Shown here: piece after piece, positions 12,691 through 24,788 of the stretch
Layout: every line of letters starts with the position of its first letter
Position numbering within the stretch: position 1 is the stretch's first letter
Source: Mastigias papua
Taxonomy: Eukaryota > Cnidaria > Scyphozoa > Rhizostomeae > Mastigiidae
Assembly (NCBI GenBank): GCA_964019165.1
Contig: OZ025274.1
Span: 9,234,407-9,298,406, forward strand
DNA: 64,000 nt
Direction of reading: 5' to 3'
Program-made: the position numbers and the translations under genes
The notes under the pieces: model-generated
Seen by the model: only the letters and a program-made list of their open reading frames with translations
Database searches by the model: none
What the model was told of the DNA's origin: nothing

Positions 12691-13765
12691 CACTAGGGGG
12701 ACAAAAGTATTGCAACACCCTGTTAAAAATGGCGGCTTTCTACAGCCAATGGCCTACTCTTTGAAATTTACATAACAAAATTATCACAATGCAGGGGCTT
12801 CTTTCATCTTAACTTTGGCTGTAAAAAATTCGTCATTCATTCAACTTCGAACAAAAACAAACTTTTTAACTCTATCGAGAATTATTGACAGAAAAATTGA
12901 CGAAAGTGTTGAAGGAGTGACGTTAAAAGTTTAGGCAGTAATTTTAGGAAGGTGGCAAGAAGAAATTAGCGTAACAGTGCGTATAGCTGAAAGCAAGAGT
13001 GAGATACTTAAAAGGTTCAAGGCCAGCATAGTTCAGGCCTAGACTTGGCTTTGAATTGTTTGTTAAACTATCTCTCGCTATCAAGAAGAAAAAGATTTTA
13101 GTTCATAAAGCAATTTCTGGTGAGTCATCTTTGGAAGCCCTCCTTGTATATGAAATAACTTAAGCATGGAAGAAACTAAAAATAGCATTGCTTTAAGAGC
13201 TTTCCCGGTATATCCGACTTGAATGGTTTTAGACAATTCGTACAAGAATAATTGCAAAGCCTGTGCTCTTGCAGCAACTGCAGGAAAGAAAGTTTAAAAA
13301 TTAACATGCTTATTGTCATTGCATAGCGTGTCTCGCGTAAAACTGCACACGGAACAAAGATAGCAAATATTTAAATGAAGAGAACCCGCACAGCAAAAAT
13401 TTTTGTACAAACTGTCAGTCCAATATATTTCATCGTTAATAGAAATGAATTACCATAGTATTTTGTCAGAAAATGCGTATTGTTACGTTATTTCTTCTTA
13501 CAACCTTCCTAAATTACTTCCTATATATTTAACGGCACTCCTTCAACACTTTCTTTAATTTTTCTGTCAATGATTCTCGATAGAGTTAAAAAGTTTGTTT
13601 TAATTCGAAATTCAATGAATGAAGAATATTTTACAGCCAAAGTTAAGATGAAATAAGCCCCTAAATTGCGATAATTCCGTTATGTAAATTTCAAAGATTA
13701 GGCCGTTGGCCCGTAGAAAGCCGCCATTTTTGACAGGGTGTTGCAATACTTTTGTCCCCCTAGTG
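12691..13765. mobile_element. Tc1/mariner-type element with about 293-bp inverted repeats
   Basis: The termini are CACTAGGGGGACAAAAGTAT and its exact inverse, flanked by TA at 12689-12690 and 13766-13767. CAGTRGGGGGACAAAAGT-like tips and TA duplications are typical of Tc1/mariner. The arms (12691-12983 and 13473-13765) can be followed with substitutions and small indels for their full equal length. The roughly 490-bp centre has no intact transposase, so this is a non-autonomous or internally deleted copy. Confidence 0.85.
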
Positions 13766-13767
13766 TA

Positions 13768-14312
13768 TAATCAGTTATCGGGAGTCAACTACCAGTACAT
13801 TACAAGTGAATATATTCACACAGCCAGTTGTTTGTTGTTGCTCCCGTAACCTTAGGTGCCGATACTCAAATCTCATACCCAATTTCATACAACAGGTAAA
13901 TTCTTCCTACCAGCTACCCCATAACATAGCAGTAGCAGGTCTTGCTTCCCCCGTCTGCTATACCGCATGTCGATTCCACACTACAGTATGCAGTTCCTTT
14001 AGGTGTCCTTGCCACTAGCTTATCCCTGTCTCAGGGCACGCCTTATCCATCACTATGACACTCTACTTAACTCCACCCACACATTTCTTATGAAGTTCCC
14101 CTTCCGTTCACTTGTCAACATGGAATCACTCCTCCCAAAAGTTTGTAAAGCTTAGGTAACTCACACATTGGTGCCAAACACACTATTCACAATTAACCAG
14201 TAGCGGCGTGTTGTCACCCCATACTATAATATAGTCAATATGTGTTGTAGGCTAGGAGGTCAGTATTTGGGGCGTATTTGGCGAAATGGCTACCAACATA
14301 ATTGGTAGTTTA
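13768..14312. other. THOC5 intron, part 6
   Basis: Nothing recognised between the Tc1-type element and the Harbinger-type MITE. Confidence 0.4.
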
Positions 14313-14826
14313 GGGCCTGTATACATGAAGGCGAGCCAGCCCGGCTACCCAAGATCAATCTTTCATGAGTTTACAAGACACTAATCTCCATCCCGGGTAA
14401 CCGAGCTAGCCTCTCTCATGTTTTCATATTGACCAGTTTTAGGCCCTAAAAGATGCTACAAAATGACAAATTAGCTCTCTTACTAATCTGAAGGGCACAG
14501 AGTAACGAAAGGTAGTTAATCTACCATGCCAAAACAATAAACTTAGCATTTCACACATGCACTATGATCCCTATTCCATCTCGCCTAACCAGGCAGGCCC
14601 ACTGCCATGCAAACTAAGCAAATGGAAACAATATATTATATTGTTCTTCTAGATCCTGTCTAGGCGAGATCTGTCTCTCCATATCACAGATCTCGCCTAA
14701 CCGGGCTGGCGTGGAAATCATGTAAATGCAAGTCAGATTAACAATGCAGATAATTGTTCTGCCAGATCTCAGTTAGGCGAGCGTGCCCGGTTGACCGGGC
14801 CGGCACGTCTCCATGTAAACAGGTCC
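14313..14826. mobile_element. PIF/Harbinger-type MITE with central hairpin
   Basis: The ends are GGGCCTGTATACATG and, inverted, GGACCTGTTTACATG, each next to TTA (14310-14312 and 14827-14829), the Harbinger target-site duplication. GGCGAGCCAGCCCGG-like motifs recur internally in both orientations. A perfect 14-bp stem (14661-14674 with 14686-14699, TAGGCGAGATCTGT) closes an 11-base loop near the middle. No coding sequence. Confidence 0.75.
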
Positions 14827-14829
14827 TTA

Positions 14830-16811
14830 GTAGTACTAACTGTCAACAACCCCTAAAATCTCAGATTAGGGTATTTCTACCTTTACAAAACCTTGGGCTT
14901 GTGTTTCAAGCCCCTGTTTCCTTATGCTAAGTTGTGTTGTGTAGCCAGATACGACCCCATATACTGCCAAATCATTGAGTGCTGTCTGTGTGTCTATCTC
15001 GTGTTAAGAGTATTCTGACGGCTTGCCGCATGACTTAATCTAATTTTGGGTAAGGTGCATACTTCAGCTAAGCATTAACTAACTACAGGAAATCATGATA
15101 TGTACATACATAGAAACTTCTACGGTTTTGTTGAAAATATTTTAGAAAAAGATCCTCTCTCATTCCTTCTTTCAAAAATATAGCAAGCGCACAAATTTCC
15201 TTATAAAGATGTTTCCTTCTGTCAACCCATTACACTCATTCTCCATCCCAACTTGGATTCCTCATTTTTCACCACCTTACACTCCATTTGAGCCATCTCC
15301 ACCGGCATACTAAACCACTTCTTGTGTTCATTTTATTAGAAAAACAAGAGAGGAGACCCTTCAGCCTTAGCCTATTTTTAAAGGGCCTCTCTTCTAAAAA
15401 TACTTAAATGATAAATGAAATAACTGAAATTTATATCTACTATTATAAAATAGCTTTAAAATACAGATAAAGATGCATATAGCAAAATAGAATATACTAA
15501 AAAACAAATCAAAAACTACTTAGAACTTTAAATTGGTTCACGGAAGATACTTGCTTTGCTTGTTTTGGCAAACTATTCCACATATTTGCAACATTTGCAT
15601 CACAAAAGAACTAAATTACATCTAATACTAAGATGTGGAACTATGGAAAATAGAGTACTATTGAGACAAAACTGCAGTAGTTGTCCTCGACAAAACAATA
15701 CACTACAAAACCCACTAGAAAATATCACAAATACAAATGTTCGAAAACCAACACCGAAGAGTTAATTGCCGTACATATGTAAAGAATCTATCAAGACGAG
15801 CCAGATTATTACATAGAAACTGAGATATGCCACATCAGATACAATGCAGAGAAAAATGCAGCTTAATCTAAGAGGAGAATTTAAAAATCGAAATCAGCCA
15901 ATGAACTTTAGCATTGAAAACCTTGTTGATTGATATCGAGATGTCATCCGAGCATCATTATCAACCTTACCAATAACAAAACATAATGATAGAGAAATAA
16001 ACAACAGACCTGAGACTATATACTATCAATAAGGTTAGAACCCTGGCGCCAAAATACAATAGACAATTTCACAGAGATGGAATCTGACTGTCTTTCAAAT
16101 GCAGATTTCAAATCCCTATTGAAGAAAATTTCATAGATTATGCAATACATTTTCCTTGGACAATGGTGCAGTTCACTCAATTATCCCCAAAACCTCTCGG
16201 GCTTCATTTCATGATTAGCACAACTATGGCAAACAATAATGGAAGCCAATTATCTGTGGTTCTTCACCCCTTGGTACAATTGGCAGTTGTATGACCACTG
16301 CTATCAGCACCACCCATCAGTGTCTAAGGAATATAGCTTGCCTAATCTATGAAATGTTGTTCATAAGGGTTCTTGAGCCTGCATTGATTTGGCGATCAGA
16401 TTCAATCATTACAGATCATCTAAAATAATCTTGGTTTGCCAAGAATCCAACAGCAAAACATAATGCAATATCACATAGCATCAGAACCCAGCTGTCTACT
16501 TCAAACATATTTATCGACAGCATATTCCCTTATTTAGCAAGATATTGATGCTAGAATGAAATCGAGGCATTGCTCAACAAAATTACCAACATAAGCACTA
16601 ATACTCGGCATATTTATTAAATCTTGGAAATTATTCATATAGAATAATTTTGAGGTATGTCTACGTAGAAGAAAACGAACAGTCGAAGTAGATATGAAAA
16701 CAAACATCAAATTACTTCAGTTAGTATTCTGTACGATTTCATTTGATCTCTTTTGATGAAAAGTCCACGACAGGAGGTAGTACATAAAATTAACTCAAAA
16801 TACGGACTTAC
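14830..16811. other. THOC5 intron, part 7
   Basis: About 2 kb without a recognisable gene. An imperfect inverted repeat (AGAGAGGAGACCCTT with AAGGGCCTCTCTT) at 15347-15395 could be a small structured repeat. The plus-strand 69-codon frame at 15556-15765 has no known motif. Confidence 0.45.
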
Positions 16812-16909
16812 GTAAATTCTGTGCATTTTTTAATGTCCTTCTTCATATGTACCACTTCATACAAAAGATTTTGCAAATCTAAATGCAGAGAGTCAACTTT
16901 TTGCTTCAT
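16812..16909 (-). CDS. THOC5: THOC5 exon (THO complex subunit 5), partial gene
   Basis: A 98-bp minus-strand exon with acceptor TTTTTAG and donor GTAAGT. It encodes [20 protein letters not shown] then [11 protein letters not shown], matching the central coiled-coil of human THOC5 ([20 protein letters not shown], from memory). The last two bases (AC) combine with the first base of the 3093-3168 exon to give Thr, which restores the order CTEF-T-SKDEEIDL. THOC5 works in the THO/TREX mRNA-export complex in the nucleus. Upstream exons, to the right on this strand, were not located; they may be very short or hidden among the repeats. Confidence 0.88.
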
Positions 16910-17589
16910 CTAAAAATGGAATAAAACACGGCAAGTAATGATAGCAAAATACTAGTATAATGAATAATTAATGAGCACATGCAACTATGCATGAATTCCG
17001 CACAGCACCTTCTACTCTGAAAAAAGAATTTCATAGATGACATTTGTGTTCTTTAGACAGGATTTAGACGTATAACCTAGTCAGTTAGGACGCTATCCAT
17101 GAGACAAAATCAATAGTCAATAATTGCTAAATTTTGTTACCTCCAAATAAATGTATTTGTCCTATGCAGTTTACACGCTTGCATGACTTCATGTTTCTAC
17201 AGAATAGTTACCAGCAATGGTCTACACAAACGGTGAACATTTTCTATAACTCTCACTACACCTTCTAGTGAAAAATATTACCCATACAATGTCCCCAAAC
17301 GTCTTGCTATATATGCTAATATATGTGTGTTCTGTGTTTTCTCTGCTGGATAATGAGCAATTTCAGCAAACAAGCACATATCTCAATGGTCTAGACTTTT
17401 AGATATGAGGCAGCATTAAACTATTCATAAACATTATAGACCATGGATGCTTTCTTCTATTCCTCGCCATTAATACAGTAACTGTGCGCAGTCTTGCGCA
17501 GTTGAAATACTGGATATACACGCTATTTGGCACAGAGTTCTCATTGGCAAAATCTCCTGACATATATAGCAAGATGTGGATACACATCT
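16910..17589. other. Probable THOC5 intron upstream of the 16812-16909 exon
   Basis: No gene recognised. The right-hand end (about 17530-17589) is weakly similar to the PLE 3' region that follows the GIY-YIG ORF in the other copies. Confidence 0.45.
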
Positions 17590-19060
17590 TATGATGAATG
17601 TGTCCAGTTAGCCATATGATTAGCCATTTGGCACCTATTCACCATTGTTTACTTGAAGAGTCCAAATGAGAAAATGAACTCTTTTTGTTTACACAAGACT
17701 GGGTTTCAGTCTTTATTTAAACTGATTCCAAAATATTTAAATGAATGGACAATCTTGCTTGCCCTATGATCCGAAAATTATGGTTTTTATAAGTTCTGGC
17801 GCATTCTGGATTCGTAATAAGATGTTGACCTATGGCCGAATCACACTTCATTTTAGAATTAGAGATTTTGGACATACACGGTGGTTGTTCTCTTATTATA
17901 TTGCTTTTTCTTCCTGATGCTCGTGGGAACATGTTGTTTTATTCTGTTCGCTAGTCTCTACATAGTGCTTCCTAAGTACCGAGCTTCACATTGGCACAGA
18001 AATTCATAGACTACACAACTTTTTGAGTGCTAGGAACAATATCTTTTTTAGCAGATGGCAGCATGACCCTAGTACTACAAATCACACAGGGCTTCACAGC
18101 ATAGAAGCAGGATGTAATTGCTTTATTAATTTAGCTTTCACATTTTGAGGAGACATTTCCAATCCAGGACAATTTTAGGTAAACCAGGCACTTTTCAGGA
18201 TCACACTGTTGACAAAATAGGTTGCTAAAGCTGGCCCCAAAGGGCTACCCTGTGCCATTCGATCTAATTGCATATACATCTGGTAGCTAACACTACATTG
18301 CAATGGTCATGTAGCAATTAGCATCAATTCTTTGAAAGTGTCCTAGGGGACAAAGGGCACTCAAGATGACATATAAAGCATCAGAACAAGTCCCTATGGT
18401 CTCATGTAATGGCACATCAGTGAACAGACTGCTTAAGTCAACAGAGCACAGAAATGTTTTGGTACATTCAAGATTAGAGTTTTGGATAAAATTGGCAAAA
18501 GTAAAAGAATTGCTTACACAAGTAAAAGAATTTTTTACACAATTCAAGCCGTAGAGATTTAGGATCGGTTCCAAAGTTTCTCATAACCATATAGCAAGTT
18601 CATGTTGAGTGTAGCAAATCATAGATAAAACGGGCCGAAGTAGGGTGTCTTCTTTATCCATTCTAAGCAAGCCATACATACATGGGCACTGTGAGCCTGT
18701 CCGTCAAATCCTACCAGTAATATCATGAGTCAGGGTTTTTTGTTTGCTTAGTATAAGTCAACTTTCTTGTAAATTCTGCTAGCAATTGATCATATTATCA
18801 TGCTCACTGCCCATGTTTAAGCACTTGGCCGTAATGCCAAAAATATTGGCCATCTTTCGGATATAATCACCTTTGTTCAATATGAAGAACCCAGATACCT
18901 TATGAGCATCTGTGATTAGGATCTGCTCATTAGAATGTAAGGACTTTATAGCCTAAAAGTGTTCTTCAAGCATACCTAAGTCTCCTAGGTCGATTGTAGT
19001 GCCACAGTAAGCGAGTGCCAAATCGCTTAGCTTGGCTTTTAGAACATTGAGCATGTGGAT
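17590..19060 (-). mobile_element. Decayed Penelope-like element, copy A, internally deleted
   Basis: The minus strand can be read in order: LSDLALAYCG, ILITDAHKVSGFFILNKGDY, MYGLLRMDKEDTLLRPVLSM, SVDLSSLFTDVPLHETI (RT motif A region, family SLFTNVPLxETI), MAQGSPLGPALA (family MAMGSPLGPxLA), then NCPGLEMSPQNVKAKLIKQL, CVVYEF, and the GIY-YIG tail SAIGQHLITNPEC with NFRIIGQAR. The stretch between MAQGSPLGPALA and the tail, including the YVDD box, is missing (about 130 codons relative to copy B). It is therefore a 5'-near-complete but internally deleted and stop-ridden PLE. PLEs encode a telomerase-related RT plus a GIY-YIG nuclease. Confidence 0.8.
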
Positions 19061-19063
19061 GAA

Positions 19064-19190
19064 ATTGGCTTTTCATACTATGTCGCTGTTTCACACTCTA
19101 ACTAGTGTCAGAAGAAACATGCTTTCAGTATGCTTAAAGAATGTTTCTGCTTCTCCGAGCTATAGTTAAGGTCTACACTATCAACCGACT
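19064..19190 (+). repeat. Inverted PLE end with decayed hammerhead motif
   Basis: The plus strand aligns with the 3' region of PLE copy B (38031-38146), including CACACT-CTAACTA, GAAA, CTTTC-AGTATG and the terminal CAACCGACTT. It lies head-on to copy A, in the opposite orientation. Partial terminal repeats in inverted orientation are a known peculiarity of Penelope elements. The ribozyme core is mutated at two invariant positions (CTGACGA to CTAACTA), so it should not cleave. Confidence 0.6.
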
Positions 19191-19317
19191 TTTCATACAT
19201 ATCTTTATGGGAAATTCATATAAATTCCAATAATTAACATACAACAGTAAACCTCTCTATTTGAAGGTAGCTTACAGATGGCTACTTATGGTACAATATA
19301 CTAACATGTCTATAATG

Positions 19318-20142
19318 TCAAAATATCTGGCGTAGCCCAATCTTGATCCCTTCTGCAAAAAATATAATAAGTTGATCTGATAGCGATGGTGGATAGTTTT
19401 CTTGGGATATAATTCCGATGTTGGTCGGTATTTTAAGTTCTTTATGCAGTTTAATTAAATCAGCTGAGAGTGAAGAAAATACTCCTAAAGTGTTTGTATA
19501 AGGATTTATAAATTTAACTTCATTGTACTGATGCTGTAGTGTCATGATCAATCTTGATATTTCTTATCTTTACGTGTTATGTTAGTAGCAAGATTAGTTT
19601 CATAGCCAAAAGTAAGTTTAGGAAAATATAGACATTTATTACGGACATTTAAGAGCACATCCAGTCCAAAGCTATCCCTAGTAATAACTTGCAAAGCCTG
19701 GAAGATCAGCAAACAAAGATGCTCCCTCATTGGATTGAAGGGTCGATGCAATAAAATGAAGCATTGAGTCATGGAACCATGTGTAAAGACCTTAACGAAG
19801 GTAAACGTTGTATCCGGCAACAGCATGAAGGAGAGACTATGGCATCAAGCAAAAATTATAATCAGAGGAGAAAGAGAGACACAATTTTGAGAGATTTTTC
19901 CTAGTAGGAAAGGTGCTGTTTATGTATCTGATTATGAAGTTGAAAATATTTTTTGGCAAATTCAACTGAGCTGAAGACCAGATAGAGTTGAGTTTCGGTA
20001 AGGAATGTGATATGACAGCAAAAAAGCAAGAGCCCTGAGAGACTAGATGAGGTGTTAATCTGTCATCTTGATTGGAACTAAAGGATTTAAGTACTTGCTT
20101 GGTGACCGGTGCTGGATGTAACATATCAGTATGAACTAACAA
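19318..20142 (-). pseudogene. Decayed R2-type RLE retrotransposon 3' portion
   Basis: Minus-strand frames give SQGSCFFAVISHSLPKLNSI, LPKNIFNFIIRYINSTF and LTFGYETNLATNITRK. These are homologous to SQGFVISSILKYS, LPKNIFNFTIKYLNNTL and LTVGFESNLKVNSDRK of the element at 53326-56265. The zinc-finger region is largely lost to frame changes (19826-19837), and the C-terminus drifts out of frame (FFAEGIKIG for FCxRNKxW). It is an old 5'-truncated copy. Confidence 0.75.
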
Positions 20143-21024
20143 TCAAATCAAATACAAATGAAATACAATGCACCAGTCAATACTTCACTGCGAACCCTAG
20201 ATGTTACCCATGTTTGAGACAAAATTATGCAGATTTGCTACGCAAGGATCAATTGTAGGTAAACGACTCAGTAAACATATACTCAAAATACAAAAGAAAC
20301 CAGTGTAATCTATTCATATAGTCTTTTCACACCATGCTTGGAGTTAATGATCTGTCTGGCATATTTTTTAAGTAACTTCATATCGCCCCTGATTACCACT
20401 GATAACGTGTAGAATTCATACATAAAAGTCAGACAATGCCTATAAAAAGTCTTGGAACACTTGCAATCATTTACACTAAAGACAAGCTATTGCATCGCCT
20501 TACCCATTGAATAATGCTGTATGAAGAATGCCTCAGCAACCCAAGGGGCAAAAGTACTGCTTGTGTAGAAACCTACAGGTTTTTGCTATCGAATGAACAT
20601 TGTCTAAGACAGTAGGGGTTTAGATGTTATTTGATGTCACGGTAGAGCGGCAAAAGTCGGAAACTAAAAGAATAGTATACGTGTTCCGATTTCTTTTGGC
20701 AGGGATTGTAGTTCTGAAAGATAGCCACGCTTTGAACTCAACATATCAGCAGATTTGTTTACATCATTAACTAATATGATACTTCTATTTTCTACATCTA
20801 TCATTGTGGTTCATTTTGAAGCGGAGTTGCTTTGGAGAAATAAATATTCACCTTTCTCCATGGAAGGCAAAAATTATGTTCATTTACAGATAGAGAGCCA
20901 TATAATTGCAATTTCAAAAGTACATTTTACATTAATACCTTGGAGCCCTATACTGGGAGATGAATAGTTTCTAAGACTTCCAACATATTGAGCAGTGCCA
21001 ATTATCTACCTCATATACCAGGTA
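20143..21024. other. Unannotated stretch between RLE remnant and MITE
   Basis: Nothing recognised. The 70-codon plus-strand frame at 20755-20967 has no motif. Confidence 0.4.
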
Positions 21025-21616
21025 CCGTATTTACTCTATTATTCCCGCTGCGGGATTACTATTTCAACCTCATTAAAAAAGGCGGGATTATTAGAGAGGC
21101 GGGTATATTGGAGAGGCGGGATTATTTTTTCAATGCCTTGAAGTCAAGCTGCAGATACGGTTTCAACTAAACATTCTCCTCAACATACCTAACATGATTG
21201 GAACAAATCAGATAAAAAAACATATAATTTCGAGAAAGTTCATAATAATATACCAATAATAGTAATACCTTTTTTCGAAATACTTTTTTAAACAATAAAA
21301 ACAATAACTTTTTCAACAGTAATAAAAACGATGAACGTTAGTTTCAGTCACTTTGAACAAATTGTTTTTAATTTAAATTTTTATATCCACCAAAAGCTTA
21401 ATTTATACATTGATTTGTATTTTTACAGCTACTGACGGAGCTACAGTTACGGTAATTAAAACAACACCAATAATAATACAAATAATAATTAGTCGTTGCA
21501 ATCCCGCATGCGGGATTACTGGAGAGGCGGGATTATTCGTTCAATCTATGAAATAAAGGCGGGATTACTAGAGAGGCGGGAATAAAAGAGAAGCGGGAAT
21601 AATAGAGTAAATACGG
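21025..21616. mobile_element. MITE with 25-bp perfect inverted repeats
   Basis: Both ends begin CCGTATTTACTCTATTATTC and continue CCGCT, identical for 25 bp, next to TA on each side (21023-21024 and 21617-21618). Units of GAGAGGCGGGATTA are repeated in tandem inside each end. About 592 bp, without coding capacity. The TA duplication suggests Tc1/mariner-type mobilisation, but the family is not certain. Confidence 0.85.
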
Positions 21617-22348
21617 TATCCTTTATCAACCACCACTGACATGAAAAAGATAAGAAATTATTCATGCAGAAGATGTGAAAAAGGCTTAGGCTTCCCTAAG
21701 TACTCCTCCTCAAGGCTTTTTTTAAAATGATATGAATTTTGTGTTCGCAGTATATACCAGTGTTGACTTGGCAAAGACTGCACGTGACAATTTCTACATT
21801 TTGGAATGGAAGCTTCAATAATCTGTTTATCAGTTAAACAAACCACCTACAACTTTGATACTTTATTCCTATATATGAAAAACTCTCCATAAAACTCTTC
21901 AGTTTTCCTGTTTTTCAGCTATAACACCTTATGCTCGACTGATAATAATATGTGCTCTTTCAGTTCACAGATGCAGTGCTAAGTCTTTCCTTGAGTATCA
22001 CAGGTAATGTGTTCCTCTTTCATGCAATAATTAGCCGCTTTCAAATATTTTTTATGACATTTCCATGTTTCAGGTTACAAAGATAGAATATTCACCAGGA
22101 AAATTTCAAGTAAATTGCAATGCTACTGATTTCATGGGAAGTGGAGGTCTTATACTAGGAGAATGTCAAAGTAATATTGAATAAGCATGCACTGCACAAA
22201 ATTCACTTCGTCTGATAATCATTTAAATCAATTAAATTGGGGAACACAATAGCAGACTCTAATACACAATGTAGTGTCGACACATCCTATGAGCATAAGC
22301 TACACTGATGCTTTTCATGGTAGGGTGCTACTTTTATAGTCCGTGTTA
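21617..22348. other. Unannotated stretch between two MITEs
   Basis: No gene or repeat recognised. Confidence 0.4.
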
Positions 22349-22681
22349 CGGCCGATTTATAGTTGGTATCATACTTGTATCATGCAGCCCATCATCATCA
22401 CCAAAATTCAACGCGCGAGACTGATAATGATAAGGCAGCGCAAAATGTCAATCTGAGGGACCCCATATCGCGTTGTCCACTTGCATGATACAAAAAATAA
22501 CGGAGTTGAACTCCATTCAACTTTCCAGATATGTACCATACAAAATGTATTTAAAAATGTCACAAAATAGGGACTCCTGCAGAGACATGATCACAACCAC
22601 GAAGTGTGCTGTTTCTTTGACATGCATTAAGTGAAATGGAATGTTGTATCATGCATGATCAACTGAACTATAAATCGGCCT
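22349..22681. mobile_element. Short Harbinger-type MITE
   Basis: GGCCGATTTATAGTT (22350-22364) is exactly inverted at 22666-22680, and TTA lies outside each end (22346-22348 and 22682-22684). TGTATCATGCA recurs subterminally in both orientations. About 333 bp, non-coding. Confidence 0.7.
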
Positions 22682-22684
22682 TTA

Positions 22685-24788
22685 TGCTTACATAATGATG
22701 TGCAATATGTTGCTTTTGTGTTCTCCTGTTGCTTCAGAATTTCGTGCTATTTCACATCCCATGATATTACATGTTTTTCTTTTCCTTTTCAGCACTACAT
22801 TTTATTCTCGAAGCTCTCGTTCTGACTTGCAAGTATTGAGCAGAACGATTATGCAGCATGAGCTCGTCTTTCAGTTATCTGGCCCATTCTACAAACAGTT
22901 GGTTGCTCCTGCCTTATGATGCATTAGAAAAACCTTATCAATCTCTTCAATCATCACAATGGCTTTGGCCTAGAAGATACTATTCTTTATATGCTACAAG
23001 CCATAACATGTCTTTCAAAGCTCTCTATTGTAGATCAAGCTGATCATCATATCCATAACCCTTTCATTGCGAAACTCTTCCACTGCATTGACAGAGAGGG
23101 TTTAGTTTGTGCAAGGTCTTGCTATCCATGCAACCTTCCTCTATATGCAGATCTTTATCTTTAAGTGTCATGGCTTGTAGCAATGAATGACCAATGGCTT
23201 CAAAACCAAAGTTATTTGGATGGATGTATGAAATAGAAGCTTTACAAGCTGCGATCAAAACTTTGTTGAGACTTAATATTTCTCTCAAAAATCCCCAATG
23301 TATAGATCTCTTTGATTGCTTTTAGCAGAGTGACCCATAATTTTTGACCAACAAGCCTGACAGCATAGATGCCATGCAAATTCATCCTTGGATAAAGCAA
23401 AACAGGATTACTACTGCCACGAAGACTATATGACACATCTCTAGTAATAGATATTTCTGCCGCAAAACATGGATTTGAGTTGTATATGGCCTTACGAATC
23501 TCAGCATGGAGCAGCTGTAAATTTCAGTGGTGAACAGACACTTAGTTACTTTAAACTAACAGTTCCTCAATCTTTGAAGTGCTCTACTTGTAGTAGATGC
23601 TCAGTGATAAAATAAAAAGTAGTAATAACCATCATACTCCATTTATAGACTATTCCATGTATGTGATACTACCACTTAGAGCAATCGCATTTACACTGAA
23701 CTCTATTGAGTATGCAACATGCGCCTTTTGTGGGTTTTGGCTGCTAGTACTAATGGACTAAGATAACACAGAGAGAAAGTGAGAAATTGACGCTCCTGCA
23801 TCGACATGGTGCAGCAAGCAATAGTCAATGGCCTCAGAAAAGTTACTGGGATTATGCACCTTTCAACACCTCCTTCATAATTATCTAAACTCCACATTGC
23901 CTCCATTAATGTCAGATGGTGCATGCTATAAGCAGGGGGTGGTTACTTCTGACAGCATTGTTTTGTAAATATTTACAAATACTTTGAATCTGTGACTTAA
24001 TTCTGACATTTGATACCTTTTAACTCAAGCCCTTTCTGATTTCAACAGAGAATATACAAAACAAATTACAGATGTTTATCCTGTCAGCAATATATTGGAA
24101 AGTACACAAAACATTTCAGTAGTGCCTGGCTCTTTACTGCAAGAGCAACTATGAAATGTGCACTACATTCCACTCAGGGATTACTATGGTTCGTTATCAT
24201 GTGAAGAAAAGGTAAAGCATAACAGAATTGTTTTTCTTCATTTAAAGACGTAACATTCTACTGTACTGAAATGATGCTTTCAAGCGCAAACTTATGGTTG
24301 AAGGACATCATTGGAACATATACCGGTTTGATCTGTCGAGCTTACATCATAAATCACACTGTTTGTAAGGAAGAAAAATGATAAGAAATATTCACGGCTT
24401 TTGCAAACAAATTTATATAGCTTATCTTTAAGCACTGAAGCAGGTATTAAAGAAGTATTCATTGTAACATTGTAAGAAAACTGGATTGATTATTAAGTTG
24501 GACTGCAGTACACTTATCATCTATTTGATTTGAAAATGTGCTACTCATATCTGAAACATAGTTTAACTTTGCTTGCTCATTGAAGTCTACTTCAGTATCA
24601 AAGAGTACATCACTTATTCTCTATTCGGCAATTGCTCTTGTTCTTGGATCAAATCTTCACAGTTTCTGGGCCACATACAGTGCAAAAGGATTGGCCTTCT
24701 CCTCAGTATCTTTTGCAGGCTCACCCAAAATACCAAGACACCTAGTTAGAACCAACTACTTGGATTCCATAACTGACTTCTATCTGCT
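22685..24788. other. Unannotated stretch with short open frames
   Basis: Minus-strand frames at 23064-23288, 23242-23436 and 23703-23924 and plus-strand frames at 22695-23043 have no motif I recognise. They could be exons of an unknown gene or chance frames. Confidence 0.35.

Noticed and set aside
15330..15400. Inverted repeat AGAGAGGAGACCCTT / AAGGGCCTCTCTT as a structured RNA or SINE
   Set aside because: Too short, with no promoter boxes or tail to support a class.
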